Origin: UBA4736 sp002404015
GTDB lineage: Bacteria > Chloroflexota > Dormibacteria > Dormibacterales > Dormibacteraceae
DNA: 64,000 nucleotides
Assembly: GCA_036747295.1 (NCBI GenBank)
Contig: DAIOCN010000004.1
Location: 68,830-132,829 of the forward strand
Reading direction: 5' to 3'
Shown: piece by piece, positions 16,419 to 28,944 of the stretch
Numbering within the stretch: the first letter of the stretch is position 1
Layout: each line of letters begins with the position of its first letter
Notes under the pieces: generated by a model
The model's database searches: none
What the model saw: the letters and a program-made list of their open reading frames with translations, nothing else
What the model was told of the DNA's origin: nothing
Made by a program: the position numbers and the translations under genes

Positions 16419-19313
16419 TCAAGCGGGGATGCGCTCGCGCTTCTTGGGGGCCTTGGGCGCCTTCGCCGCCGCCGCTCCCAGGCGGCCCGCCCGCTCGAGG
16501 ATCGGCCGCAGGTAGCGGCCGGTGTGGGAGGCGGGGTCCTTGGCGACCGCCTCCGGGGTGCCGGCTGCCACGATCTCGCCGCCCCGGTCGCCGCCGTCCG
16601 GGCCGAGGTCGATGAGCCAGTCGGCCGTCTTCAGAACGTCCAGGTTGTGCTCGATCACGATCACCGTGTTGCCGTGCTCGACGAGCCGGTGGAGCACCGT
16701 CAGGAGCCGTTCCACGTCGGCGTAGTGGAGGCCCGTCGTGGGCTCATCGAGGACATAGATGGTCTTGCCGGTGTCCCGCCGCGACAGCTCCGTGGACAGC
16801 TTGACGCGCTGGGCTTCGCCGCCCGAAAGCTGGGTTGCGGGCTGGCCGAGCCGGATGTAGCCGAGACCCACGTCGTGCAGCGTCTTCAGCTTGGTCCGGA
16901 TCCGGGGTACGTTCTCGAATACCTCCAGCGCCTCGTCCACGGTCATCTCCAGCACCTCGGAGATGGAGTGGCCCCGGAATTTAACCTCCTGCACCTCCCG
17001 CGAGTAACGCGTGCCGTGGCAGACCTCACAGGTGACGTAGACGTCGGGCAGGAAGTGCATCTCGATCTGGATGATCCCGTCGCCCTGGCAGTTCTCGCAG
17101 CGGCCGCCCTTGACGTTGAAGGAGAAGCGCCCCGGCTTGTATCCGCGGACCTTGGCCTCCGGCATCGACGCGAAAAGCTCGCGCATGTACGTGAACATGC
17201 CGGTGTAGGTGGCCGGGTTCGAGCGGGGCGTGCGCCCGATCGGAGACTGGTCGACCTCGATCGCCTTGTCCAGGTGCTGAAGACCCTCGATGGCGCGATG
17301 CGGGCCGGGCTTGTCCTTCGCCGAGTAGAAGTGCTGGGCGAGCTTGCGGGACAGGATGTCGGTGACCAGCGAGGATTTGCCCGAGCCACTGACGCCCGCC
17401 ACGCAGGTGAAGGTGCCGAGCGGGATGTCCGCGTCCACGTCCTTCAGGTTGTTGGCACGAGCCCCCTTGATAGCCAGTTTCTTACCGCTGCCCCGCCGGC
17501 GCACGGCCGGGATCGGGATCTGGCGGTCGCCGCGCAGAAACTGGGCGGTCAGGCCGTCGCTGTTGGCGATCACCTCGGCCACGGGCCCTGCGGCCACGAT
17601 GTGGCCGCCGTGCTCGCCCGCGCCGGGGCCGATGTCGACGATGTAGTCGGCGGCGCGGATGGTGTCCTCGTCGTGCTCGACGATGATCAGGGTGTTGCCG
17701 AGGTCGCGAAGCCGGACAAGGGTGTCGATCAGGCGCCGGTTGTCGCGCTGGTGGAGGCCGATCGAAGGCTCGTCAAGGATGTAGAGGACGCCCATCAGCT
17801 TCGACCCGATCTGGGTCGCCAGCCGGATCCGCTGGGACTCTCCGCCCGACAAGGTGTTGGCCCCCCGGTCGACGGTCAGGTAGTCGAGGCCGACGTCGAT
17901 CAGGAACTGGAGGCGCTCGCGGATCTCCTTCAGGATCCCGCGCGCGATGGTGCTTTCGCGCTCGCTCAGCTCGAGCTGGTCGAAGAAGGCGACGGCCGCC
18001 GTCACCGAGAGCGTGCACACCTCCGAGATGTTGCGGCCGGTGACTGTGACGCCCAGCGACTCGGGCTTCAGCCGGGCCCCTTTGCAGGCCGGGCAGGGCT
18101 TCTCCGACATGTACTTCTCGAGCTCCTGTTTCAAGAAGTCGGACTCGGTCTCGTCGTACCGCCGCTGGAGGTTGGCCAGGACGCCCTCGAAGGGCGCTTC
18201 GTACCAGCGCTTATGGCCGTACTGGTTGCGGTAGTGGAATCGGATCTTCTTGCCGCCGGTGCCGATCAGGAGCATGTCCCGCTCCTTCTGAGTCAGCTTG
18301 CCGACCGGCGTATCCATGTCGATCCCGAAGTGCTCGCATACCGTCACCAGCATCTCGGGATAGAAGAATTGGGACTTGCTCCAGGGCACGATGGCGCCAC
18401 CCCGCAGAGTGGCGTCGGGGTTGGGGATGACCAGGTCGACGTCCACCACCAGCTGCGAGCCGAGGCCGGTGCAGGTGGTGCAGGCGCCGTGCGGGGTGTT
18501 GAAGGAGAAGTTGCGCGGCTCCGGCTCGGGCACGCTGACGCCGTCGTAGGGACAGGCATAGTCCTGCGACATCGGGATCTCTTCACCCGGACCGTCGATG
18601 GGCACGATCACGACCGAGCCCTGGCCCAGTTTGGCCGCGGTCTCCAGGGAGTCGACCAGCCGCGTCCGCTGGTCGGGGCCCACGACCACGCGGTCCACGA
18701 CCACCTCGATGTCGTGCTTCTTGTAGCGCTCGAGCGGGACCTTCTCCCCCACCTCGTACATCTTGCCGTCCACCCGGACGCGCACGAAGCCCTGCTTGCG
18801 CACGTCCTCGAGCAGCTGGTGGTACTCACCCTTGCGGCCCTTCACGACCGGGCCGAGGATCATGAGCCGGGTCCCAGCCGGCATCCGCTCGACCTGGTCC
18901 GCCATCTGCTCCACCGTCTGCTTGAAGATCTCCCGGCCGCAGATCGGGCAGTGCGGGTGGCCGACCCGGGCGAAGAGCAGACGCAGGTAGTCGTACACCT
19001 CGGTGACCGTGCCGACCGTCGAGCGCGGGTTCTTCGAGGTGCCCTTCTGATCGATCGAGATGGCCGGCGAGAGGCCCTCGATTACGTCCACGTCGGGCTT
19101 CTCCATCTGGCCCAGGAACTGGCGGGCGTACGAGGACAGCGACTCCACGTAGCGGCGCTGGCCCTCGGCGTAGATCGTGTCGAAGGCGAGCGAGGACTTC
19201 CCCGACCCGGACAGGCCGGTGAAGACCACCAGCTGGTCGCGCGGGATCGAAAGCGAGACGTCTTTGAGGTTGTGCTCGCGGGCGCCCTTGATCGTGATGC
19301 GGTCGATCGGCAA
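16419..19313 (-). CDS. uvrA: Excinuclease ABC subunit A
   Basis: Damage-recognition ATPase of nucleotide-excision repair. Both ABC modules are present: Walker A GLSGSGKSSLAFDT and GVSGSGKSSLVTDI, with signatures LSGGESQRIRLA and LSGGEAQRVKL. Zinc-binding cysteine pairs are visible (CPICGREIF; CPACKGARL; CENCQGDG with CEVCHGTRY). At 964 aa it is full length, ending in a short Lys/Ala/Pro-rich tail. It lies 6 nt downstream of a PaaI thioesterase on the same strand, in the run uvrB-thioesterase-thioesterase-uvrA-M32. The thioesterases inserted between uvrB and uvrA are unusual. Confidence 0.98.
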   Translation of the reverse strand: MPIDRITIKGAREHNLKDVSLSIPRDQLVVFTGLSGSGKSSLAFDTIYAEGQRRYVESLSSYARQFLGQMEKPDVDVIEGLSPAISIDQKGTSKNPRSTVGTVTEVYDYLRLLFARVGHPHCPICGREIFKQTVEQMADQVERMPAGTRLMILGPVVKGRKGEYHQLLEDVRKQGFVRVRVDGKMYEVGEKVPLERYKKHDIEVVVDRVVVGPDQRTRLVDSLETAAKLGQGSVVIVPIDGPGEEIPMSQDYACPYDGVSVPEPEPRNFSFNTPHGACTTCTGLGSQLVVDVDLVIPNPDATLRGGAIVPWSKSQFFYPEMLVTVCEHFGIDMDTPVGKLTQKERDMLLIGTGGKKIRFHYRNQYGHKRWYEAPFEGVLANLQRRYDETESDFLKQELEKYMSEKPCPACKGARLKPESLGVTVTGRNISEVCTLSVTAAVAFFDQLELSERESTIARGILKEIRERLQFLIDVGLDYLTVDRGANTLSGGESQRIRLATQIGSKLMGVLYILDEPSIGLHQRDNRRLIDTLVRLRDLGNTLIIVEHDEDTIRAADYIVDIGPGAGEHGGHIVAAGPVAEVIANSDGLTAQFLRGDRQIPIPAVRRRGSGKKLAIKGARANNLKDVDADIPLGTFTCVAGVSGSGKSSLVTDILSRKLAQHFYSAKDKPGPHRAIEGLQHLDKAIEVDQSPIGRTPRSNPATYTGMFTYMRELFASMPEAKVRGYKPGRFSFNVKGGRCENCQGDGIIQIEMHFLPDVYVTCEVCHGTRYSREVQEVKFRGHSISEVLEMTVDEALEVFENVPRIRTKLKTLHDVGLGYIRLGQPATQLSGGEAQRVKLSTELSRRDTGKTIYVLDEPTTGLHYADVERLLTVLHRLVEHGNTVIVIEHNLDVLKTADWLIDLGPDGGDRGGEIVAAGTPEAVAKDPASHTGRYLRPILERAGRLGAAAAKAPKAPKKRERIPA

Positions 19314-19319
19314 GTCTGG

Positions 19320-19727
19320 CTATTCCTTCGGCAGGTAGACGATGAAGCTGGCGGTGGCGGTGGCGATCAGTCGGCCGTCATCCCCCTCGACGCGGCACTC
19401 CGCCACGCCGGTGCGGCGGCCTGAGTGCAGCACTTTAGCAACCGCCCTCAGGCTCTCGCCAATCCGTCCCGGGGAGATGAAGGTGAGCTTCAGGTCGAAG
19501 CTGTAGTGGCGCTCGCCTTCAGGGTAGGCGGTTGCCACGGAACGGCCCATGGCGGAATCGGCCAGCAGGCTGATGAAGCCGCCGTGCACCACACCGGCGT
19601 GGTTGCCCATCTCGGCCCGAGTTGGCATGACGACCGCGGCCGCGCCCGTCTCGACCGTGGCCAGCTCGAGGCCCAGCCACCGCCAGGTTGGGGAGTGGGT
19701 CTCGGCCTTGTCTAGTCCGTGCGCCAT
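19320..19727 (-). CDS. PaaI-type hotdog thioesterase (copy 1)
   Basis: Hotdog-fold acyl-CoA thioesterase of 135 aa. The PaaI pattern is seen in NHAGVVHGGFISLLADSAMG, where the HGG loop and the acidic residue on the hot-dog helix form the active site, and in DLKLTFISPGRIGESLRAVA. Members hydrolyse phenylacetyl-CoA-like or other small acyl-CoA esters. Its start overlaps the end of a second, divergent paralog by 16 nt, so the two are probably co-translated and may form a heteromer. Cytoplasmic. Confidence 0.88.
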   Translation of the reverse strand: MAHGLDKAETHSPTWRWLGLELATVETGAAAVVMPTRAEMGNHAGVVHGGFISLLADSAMGRSVATAYPEGERHYSFDLKLTFISPGRIGESLRAVAKVLHSGRRTGVAECRVEGDDGRLIATATASFIVYLPKE

Positions 19728-20116
19728 CCCTTCCTCGGAATGGCCAGGCAGGTAGAGCTGGCCCGCGCGACAAGGCGGCCGGCGGCGTCGTACACGTCGG
19801 CCTCGCTGAACAGCAGCGTCTTCTTCATGTCCACAACCCGGCCGACCGCGCGCATCGTGCCCTCGACGACCGGCCGGAAGAAGTTGATCTTGAGCTCGAT
19901 GGTGGTGTTCGCCATCTCGTCGGGCTGCAGCGTGAGCAGCGACATGCCCATGGCGGCGTCGGCGATCTGCGTTATGACGCCGCCCTGCACGACGCCGCCC
20001 TCGTGCCGGTGGCCGGCGTTGGCGTCCAGCGCGATCACCACCTGGCCGGGCTCGACCTCCGCGATGTAGGCGCCGATGGTCTCCCGCCAGCCGGCCCGCG
20101 GGCCCTCACCGACCAT
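19712..20116 (-). CDS. PaaI-type hotdog thioesterase (copy 2)
   Basis: Hotdog thioesterase of 134 aa with the motif GGVVQGGVITQIADAAMGMS (Gln replaces the usual His before GG) and IELKINFFRPVVEGTMRAVG. The His-to-Gln change in the HGG loop distinguishes it from copy 1. Paired thioesterases with slightly different active sites suggest a tandem duplication that diverged. It sits 27 nt downstream of uvrB on the same strand. No link to DNA repair is implied by the sequence; the shared transcript is the only connection. Confidence 0.86.
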   Translation of the reverse strand: MVGEGPRAGWRETIGAYIAEVEPGQVVIALDANAGHRHEGGVVQGGVITQIADAAMGMSLLTLQPDEMANTTIELKINFFRPVVEGTMRAVGRVVDMKKTLLFSEADVYDAAGRLVARASSTCLAIPRKGWRTD

Positions 20117-20142
20117 GCCCTGGCGCAGGGCTTCGAGGTTGG

Positions 20143-22224
<2,082 letters not shown>

Positions 22225-22270
22225 GGGAGCACCCAATTCTATCCCGAACGTCCGTTCGCCAGCAGCCCGT

Positions 22271-22849
22271 TCAGCCGACCTTTCGAGCCAGCGGGAGAGC
22301 GATGTAGAAGAGCGCCACCAGCACGTAGATCACCAGCCCGACCTGGGCGCTGAAGGCCGAGACGATGGTCGCCAGCGGATAGAGCAGGAGGCCGATGGAG
22401 AACGCGACCACGTTGAACTCCGCCTGCATCAGGCCGCGGGACCGTGCGTAGAGGCTGACCAAGCTGAACGCCACGATCATCGCGATGGCGCTGAGCCCGT
22501 AGACGACCGCGGCCGTGTTGGCGTCGGCGGGTGGGCCGGTCTGCAGGTAGTGGGCCAGCAGCCCGGTGGGGAACGGGATCACGGCCACGGCCATGAGCAG
22601 AAGGCCGTTCAGAAAGAGCAGCGGCAGGTCGAGTGATTTGAGCGTGGCGAGGACCGCGTGGTGATTCACCCAGATGATCACGATGGTCGCGAAGCTGGTG
22701 GCGTAGGCGACGTAGGAGGGCCACTGCCGCAGCAGCCCCTCGAGTAGATGGCCGGAGGCGGCGAGGGGGTCCTTGAGCTCCAGCACGAGCAGCGTGGCCG
22801 CGATGGCGAAGACCCCGTCACTGAATGCCTCGGCGCGGGCCTTGCTCAC
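22271..22849 (-). CDS. TMEM175-family potassium channel-like protein (DUF1211)
   Basis: Protein of 192 aa with six predicted membrane helices. The N-terminus MSKARAEAFSDGVFAIAATL carries the RxxxFSDG(V) signature of bacterial TMEM175 channels, whose first helix lines a K+ pore. WVNHHAVLATLK follows the third segment, also conserved in DUF1211. Bacterial members assemble as tetramers in the inner membrane. The start GTG overlaps the moeA stop as GTGA, so it is translationally coupled to moeA and may be part of the B12-riboswitch transcript. The link to metal or cofactor metabolism is contextual only. Confidence 0.9.
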   Translation of the reverse strand: MSKARAEAFSDGVFAIAATLLVLELKDPLAASGHLLEGLLRQWPSYVAYATSFATIVIIWVNHHAVLATLKSLDLPLLFLNGLLLMAVAVIPFPTGLLAHYLQTGPPADANTAAVVYGLSAIAMIVAFSLVSLYARSRGLMQAEFNVVAFSIGLLLYPLATIVSAFSAQVGLVIYVLVALFYIALPLARKVG

Positions 22850-24066
22850 TCTCCCGGCAGCCGCAGGATGATCGCTTCCACGACCGAGCCAGCCGGGATC
22901 CCCTCAGCGCCGGGCGACACCCGGACCAGCGCGTCGGCTCCGACCAGCGACATCAGCCGCGAGGAGGACTGCGAGCCGGTGGTCTGGGCGACCAGCTCCT
23001 GCCCCTCTCGGCGCAGCGTCACCCTCTGGTACTCGGTCCGGTCTCCCGCCGCCCGGGCCTCGTAGGCCAGCCGAACCGGCAGCCGCGGCCGCTGGAGGCG
23101 GGCGTGGCCCTGCATCCTGCGCAGGGCCGGGCGTACGAACACCTCGAAGGTGACCAGCGAGGACACCGGGAAGCCGGGAAGGCCGAACGCCAGCCGGCCT
23201 TCGGGCAGGGTCGCGAAGGTGAAAGGCTTGCCTGGCCGCAGCTTGACGCGGCCGATGTGCACCTCGCCCAACGCTTCCAGCAGCGGCTTGACGAGGTCGT
23301 GGCTGCCCACAGAGACCCCGCCCGACGTGACCAGGGCGTCGGCGCCACCGAGCGCCTCCACCACCAGCTCGCGAAGCGGCTCGGGGCGATCGGGGGCCAG
23401 CCCCAGCACCCGCACCTCGGCGCCCGCCTCGCGGAGCGCCGCCAGCAGGGCCCAGCGATTGGAGTCCACGATCTGGCCCGGGCCCAGCTGCTCGCCCACC
23501 TCGACCAGCTCGTCCCCCGTGGACATCAGCGCCACCCGTGGACGCCGATGCACCGTGAGGGTCGGGAAGCCGAGGGCGGCCGCCAGCCCGATCTCGGCCG
23601 GGCCCAGCTCCTCGCCCCGCTCCAGCACCAGCTCACCCTGCTTCAAGTCCGCGCCGGGTCGGTGGAAGTTGCGCCCCGCCGGGTGGCCGGCGGGCACGGT
23701 CACGTAACCCTCCTCCTGCTCGGTGTCCTCGACCATGACCACGGTGTCGGCGCCCTCGGGCAGGACGCCGCCGGTCAGGATGCGGGCGGCAAGGCCGGCT
23801 TCGAGCCTGCCCTCGAAGGGCCGGCCGGCGGCCGACTCGCCGGCCACCCTGAGCCGGCCGCCGCCGTCCGCCGAGCGGATCGCGTAGCCGTCCACCGCGC
23901 TGGACGGGAACCTGGGCAGCTCGCTCGGGGCGACCAGGTCCTCGGCCAGCACCCGGCCCAGCGCTTCGCGCACATGCACCGGCTCGGAATCCAGCACCGG
24001 CGTGCGCGCCAGAACGAGTGCCGCGGCCTCCGCGGCATCGACGAGCGGATACGTTGACGCGCGCAC
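22846..24066 (-). CDS. moeA: Molybdopterin molybdenumtransferase MoeA
   Basis: Catalyses insertion of molybdate into adenylated molybdopterin, the last step of Mo-cofactor synthesis. MoeA blocks are visible: PRFPSSAVDGYAIRSADGG (domain 1), RILTGGVLPEGADTVVMVED, FHRPGADLKQGE, STGDELVEVGEQLGPGQIVD, VTSGGVSVGSHDLVKPLLE and LPGFPVSSLVTFEVFVRP. At 406 aa it is full length. The Mo enzyme encoded at 47.8-51.7 kb is an obvious consumer of the cofactor. It lies 7 nt after the broken ECF gene and runs directly into the TMEM175-like gene. Confidence 0.96.
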   Translation of the reverse strand: MRASTYPLVDAAEAAALVLARTPVLDSEPVHVREALGRVLAEDLVAPSELPRFPSSAVDGYAIRSADGGGRLRVAGESAAGRPFEGRLEAGLAARILTGGVLPEGADTVVMVEDTEQEEGYVTVPAGHPAGRNFHRPGADLKQGELVLERGEELGPAEIGLAAALGFPTLTVHRRPRVALMSTGDELVEVGEQLGPGQIVDSNRWALLAALREAGAEVRVLGLAPDRPEPLRELVVEALGGADALVTSGGVSVGSHDLVKPLLEALGEVHIGRVKLRPGKPFTFATLPEGRLAFGLPGFPVSSLVTFEVFVRPALRRMQGHARLQRPRLPVRLAYEARAAGDRTEYQRVTLRREGQELVAQTTGSQSSSRLMSLVGADALVRVSPGAEGIPAGSVVEAIILRLPGE

Positions 24067-24073
24067 GACCTTG

Positions 24074-24892
24074 CTAGGAAACCACTTCGAGGGTCAGCCG
24101 GGCGCGCAGTCGCCCCAGGGCGGCCACAACGGGGGCTCCCAGGAGGATGACCATCAGGGCGTTGCCACCGGCCCGGGAGCTGTCGTAGGCCACCGAGGTG
24201 AGCACGTAGTAGCGCCAGAAGTGGAGCGCCGAAAGCGCGGCCGGCATGCCGGGCAGCCAGCCCAGGTCGGGCGAGTTGCGGAAGCCTGTCACTCAGCCCT
24301 GGATGTCCATCAGGGCGCCGACCACCGCCAGGGCCATCAGCTCGGCGCGTCCGGCGCGGCCTGCCCGCCACAGCCCGGCCAGGCCGGCGGCGGCCCCCAC
24401 CCAGCCCGCGGCCAACATCTGGTAGGGCACCCAGGGGCCGACCCCGCCGGTCGCCACGGCGGACACGAGCAGGCTGAAGGCGCCGGTCAGGAAGCCGTAC
24501 GAAGGGCCGAAGGCGTCCACGACCTGGTGGGGCTCCAGCAGCAGTCCCAGGGGCGCCACCGAGAGGACGGCCGCGGACAGGGTCAGGCCCGCGGTCGCCC
24601 CAAACGCCAGGGCTTCCAGCGTGAACGGTCCGCCGGGGCCGGGCACGCCATCGGGCAGCCTGAAGAGCACGTCCGCACCCAGGTGGCTGAACGAGAAGCT
24701 GAAGAGGGTGGCCAGGAAAGCCGCGACTCCGACCCCCAACAGCAGGCGGCGAGAGGCCGCCAGCTCCGCGCCGGCGAGAACGACCGCGAGGCCCGCCGCC
24801 AGCACCAGGGCCCTGTAGACCGGGTTGGTGGCCACCAGGGCGACGACCAGGCAGGCCGCGCTCCAGCCGGCCAGAGCCCGGGCGTTGATCAT
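24074..24892 (-). pseudogene. EcfT/EcfS chimera with in-frame TGA (ECF vitamin transporter remnant)
   Basis: Residues 1-127 look like the N-terminal half of an ECF T component (TNPVYRALVLAAG; SHLGADVLFRLP; GGPFTLEALAFGATAGLTL). At about residue 128 this switches to the C-terminal half of an ECF S component (GPSYGFLTGAFSLLVSAVAT, GGVGPWVPYQMLAAGWVG). After GALMDIQG a TGA (24295-24293) interrupts the frame; the same frame continues at once with VTGFRNSPDLGWLPG and HFWRYYVLTSVAYDSSRAGG, a normal S-component end. Missing are the T coupling domain, any ATPase and the S N-terminus. The ATG overlaps the lipoprotein stop as ATGA. Most simply an internal deletion plus a TGG-to-TGA change; a misassembly is possible. 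Confidence 0.7.
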
Positions 24893-25377
24893 TTCTTGGG
24901 CAGCGGGGGCGGCGCCGGAGACGCCATCGGCGATGCGTACGTCCAGCCCAGCGCCTCACCATCCTTCAGGTCGACCTGTGTGTAAGCGGTCTGGGCCTGC
25001 ACCCAGGGCTGGCCGCCGACCACCTCGTACAACGCCCAGTACGGCTTGTCCTTGGGGAAGCAATCGCTGAACTGGGCGGGCTCGTTGTCCACCTGGCAGA
25101 CGGCCTTGCCGAAGCTGAACGTCTGGGCCTGGTACTCGATGCCGCTCTGCTTCATCAGGTCCTCGCCGTTGATCTGGGCGGCCGCGAAGCCCACACACTT
25201 GTTGACGACCTTGCCGTCAGCGTGCTGTACGACCAGGTAAGCCTTGTGCGCAGCGCCGGCGTTGACGCACGCGGTGCCCGATGACGCAGCGCCGGCTGAG
25301 CTGCCGGCGGCGCTCCCGCAGCCGGCGACCAGGGTGAGGGCCAGTGTCGCGCTGACCCCGATAAGGTGCTTTCGCAT
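24889..25377 (-). CDS. DUF4430 (transcobalamin-like) lipoprotein
   Basis: Secreted lipoprotein of 162 aa. A signal peptide with lipobox LTLVAGC gives a lipidated Cys near residue 19, followed by a Ser/Ala linker. The body resembles DUF4430/transcobalamin C-terminal-like domains: VVNKCVGFAAAQINGEDLMK, SGIEYQAQTFSFGKAVCQVD, KPYWALYEVVGGQPWVQAQT, DGEALGWTYA. Such domains occur beside cobalamin transport genes. A longer frame starts at 25629 but reads through the riboswitch; ATG 25377 with GAGG/GGAGGAACC upstream is the sensible start. First gene after the cobalamin riboswitch, so probably B12-repressed and likely a surface corrinoid-binding protein. Confidence 0.82.
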   Translation of the reverse strand: MRKHLIGVSATLALTLVAGCGSAAGSSAGAASSGTACVNAGAAHKAYLVVQHADGKVVNKCVGFAAAQINGEDLMKQSGIEYQAQTFSFGKAVCQVDNEPAQFSDCFPKDKPYWALYEVVGGQPWVQAQTAYTQVDLKDGEALGWTYASPMASPAPPPLPKK

Positions 25378-25477
25378 CCTCGGTTCCTCCAGCGGCCGGA
25401 TACCCACCGACGCCAGGAGAAACCTCGCCGCTCTGAGGCCTCCCCTACCGATCCGCGCAGGCGGGGAAAACGCCTTC

Positions 25478-25612
25478 GGGCAGGTATCCTGGCTCGCGGA
25501 TCGGCGCCTGCGGCCCGCCTTCCCAGGACTCACGTCCCAGTGGCATCGCCGGCCGCTGGCTCCCCGCTCACAGTTGCGCGACAGCGCGGGACTCGCACCC
25601 GCTTCCCTAGGC
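25478..25612 (-). ncRNA. Cobalamin riboswitch
   Basis: Read on the minus strand, the element shows the standard cobalamin-aptamer blocks in order: GGGAAGCGGGTGCGAGTCCC, GCGCAACTGTGAGCGG, GCCACTGGG, then TGGGAAGGCGGG, and finally GCGAGCCAGGATACCTGCC. The following sequence can pair CGATCCGCG (inside the aptamer end) with CGCGGATCG at about 25449-25457, a possible switch helix before the lipoprotein's ribosome-binding site. A TAGACT -10 lies just upstream. It sits 100 nt before the DUF4430 lipoprotein and controls a run that includes the ECF remnant and possibly moeA. Confidence 0.93.
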
Positions 25613-25628
25613 CGGATAGGCCGCCGCA

Positions 25629-25634
25629 AGTCTA
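25629..25634 (-). promoter_or_regulatory. -10 box for the cobalamin-riboswitch operon
   Basis: TAGACT on the minus strand, placed about 17 nt before the first conserved riboswitch block, so transcription would start near 25622. No convincing -35 was seen. The same TAGACT hexamer is used before the DUF4190 and ABC-transporter genes in this window. Confidence 0.5.
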
Positions 25635-25832
25635 ACGTCTGGGGAAGAACCGGGGTCCTCCCGAGTCCGCTTCCTAGCGGAAGATTTCCTCAGATAAAGC
25701 CAAAACGGGGCGGGAAGGCCTGGCTCCGCCTGGCTGTCTGGGTCCCGAACTCAAGGCGAGCACCTAACCACTAAGTCCTGCAAAAGGGAAGTAGGACACT
25801 GGGGAGGAACCGCGAGGTTCTTCCCCAGACGT

Positions 25833-25833
<1 letters not shown>
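25634..25833. repeat. Inverted-repeat element of about 200 bp
   Basis: The 18-mer AACGTCTGGGGAAGAACC occurs on the plus strand at 25634-25651 and again, inverted, at 25833-25816. Similarity continues imperfectly inward (CCTCCC then AGTCC...CTTCC on both arms) for roughly 40 bp. The interior has no gene. The element fills the gap between the riboswitch promoter and the ABC-transporter stop codon, which lies in its right arm. It could be a small non-autonomous mobile element. No other copy was seen in the window. Confidence 0.5.
25799..25829 (-). terminator. Hairpin after the ABC transporter gene
   Basis: Stem of 13 bp with one mismatch, CTGGGGAGGAACC / GGTTCTTCCCCAG around a GCGA tetraloop, directly after the minus-strand stop at 25833. 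A pyrimidine-rich run ending CTTCCCTTTT follows about 12 nt later. The T-tract is displaced, so function as a terminator is only likely. It overlaps the right arm of the inverted repeat. Confidence 0.45.
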
Positions 25834-28094
<2,261 letters not shown>

Positions 28095-28224
28095 CCGCGA
28101 CCAAGTCTAGTGTCCAACCCCGGCAATTCGACGGGCCTTCGCATGACATTGGAAGCCGGCAGGTGCCCAGGACGGACGCGGCTCAATTGGTTTCGAGCTT
28201 ACCGAGGCCGTACTGTTTGAGGAG

Positions 28225-28944
28225 ATGCCGAAAGCAAGAGCCCAAGCCGCTGAACAAGTGCTGTCCGGCCAGCCGGGCGCCGCGGCCCGGCGCTGGCTGG
28301 GGCCGCTGACGATTGCGGCGTTCCTGCTGTTCGGCCTCGACACCTGGCTGATCGCCGTCCAGCCACTGCTGCCGTTCGACCGGCCCGTCGAACTGTTCGT
28401 GCAGAGCTTTCCCTGGGGTCCGTTCGTCTATGCGATGGACTTCACGAACAGGCTGTCCGGCTACCTGCAGCTGGGGCTGGCGCTGGTGGCGATCGCCATG
28501 ATGTTCGTGGTCGAGCGGCGGGCGGGCTGGTTGATGGCGGTCGGCTCCCTTGCCAGCGTGTTCGACAACGTGGTCAAGCTTTCCTTCGCCCGCCACCGGC
28601 CCACCGCGGACCTGGTCAAGATCCTCGACCCCACCACCGGCTACAGCTATCCCAGCGGGCACGCGGTCTTCTTCACGTGGCTCGCCTTCATGCTGGCCGC
28701 GGCGATCGCGCCCCGCCTCTCCGTCCCCGGCCGGGTCGTGGCCTGGAGCCTCGCCGTCCTGGTGATCCTCACCGCCTGCCTGGCCCGCGTCTGGGCCGGC
28801 GTGCACTGGCCCAGCGACGTCCTCGGCGGATTCCTGCTGGGGCTGGGCTGGTCCGCCTTCGTGCTCTGGATCCCGGAGCGGTTCCTGCCCGCGCCGAGTT
28901 GGAGCTGGTTCCAGCGCTTGCGTCGCAAAAGGGTGGCCGCCTGA
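28225..28944 (+). CDS. PAP2-family phosphatase (copy 1)
   Basis: Integral membrane lipid phosphatase of 239 aa with about six helices. The three PAP2 signature motifs are KLSFARHRP (119-126), PSGH (143-146, in GYSYPSGHAVFFTW) and RVWAGVHWPSD (188-198). Family members dephosphorylate undecaprenyl diphosphate or phosphatidic acid on the outer face of the membrane. A TACTGT box and GAGGAG precede the ATG. Its TGA lies in a CTGA overlap with the next gene. A close paralog follows at 29492. Confidence 0.92.
   Translation: MPKARAQAAEQVLSGQPGAAARRWLGPLTIAAFLLFGLDTWLIAVQPLLPFDRPVELFVQSFPWGPFVYAMDFTNRLSGYLQLGLALVAIAMMFVVERRAGWLMAVGSLASVFDNVVKLSFARHRPTADLVKILDPTTGYSYPSGHAVFFTWLAFMLAAAIAPRLSVPGRVVAWSLAVLVILTACLARVWAGVHWPSDVLGGFLLGLGWSAFVLWIPERFLPAPSWSWFQRLRRKRVAA

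Noticed and set aside
16524..19424. 966-codon open frame on the plus strand opposite uvrA
   Set aside because: Its translation has no recognisable motif and is antisense to the full-length, motif-complete uvrA; long empty antisense frames are expected at this GC content.
24074..24292. 72-residue ORF as an independent small membrane protein
   Set aside because: It is in frame with, and clearly the missing C-terminus of, the upstream S-component sequence.
24290..24295. TGA as a recoded Trp or Sec codon across this genome
   Set aside because: TGA ends many intact genes here (uvrC, the RapZ-like gene, aroC, thiolase and others), and no SECIS-like structure was recognised next to this site.
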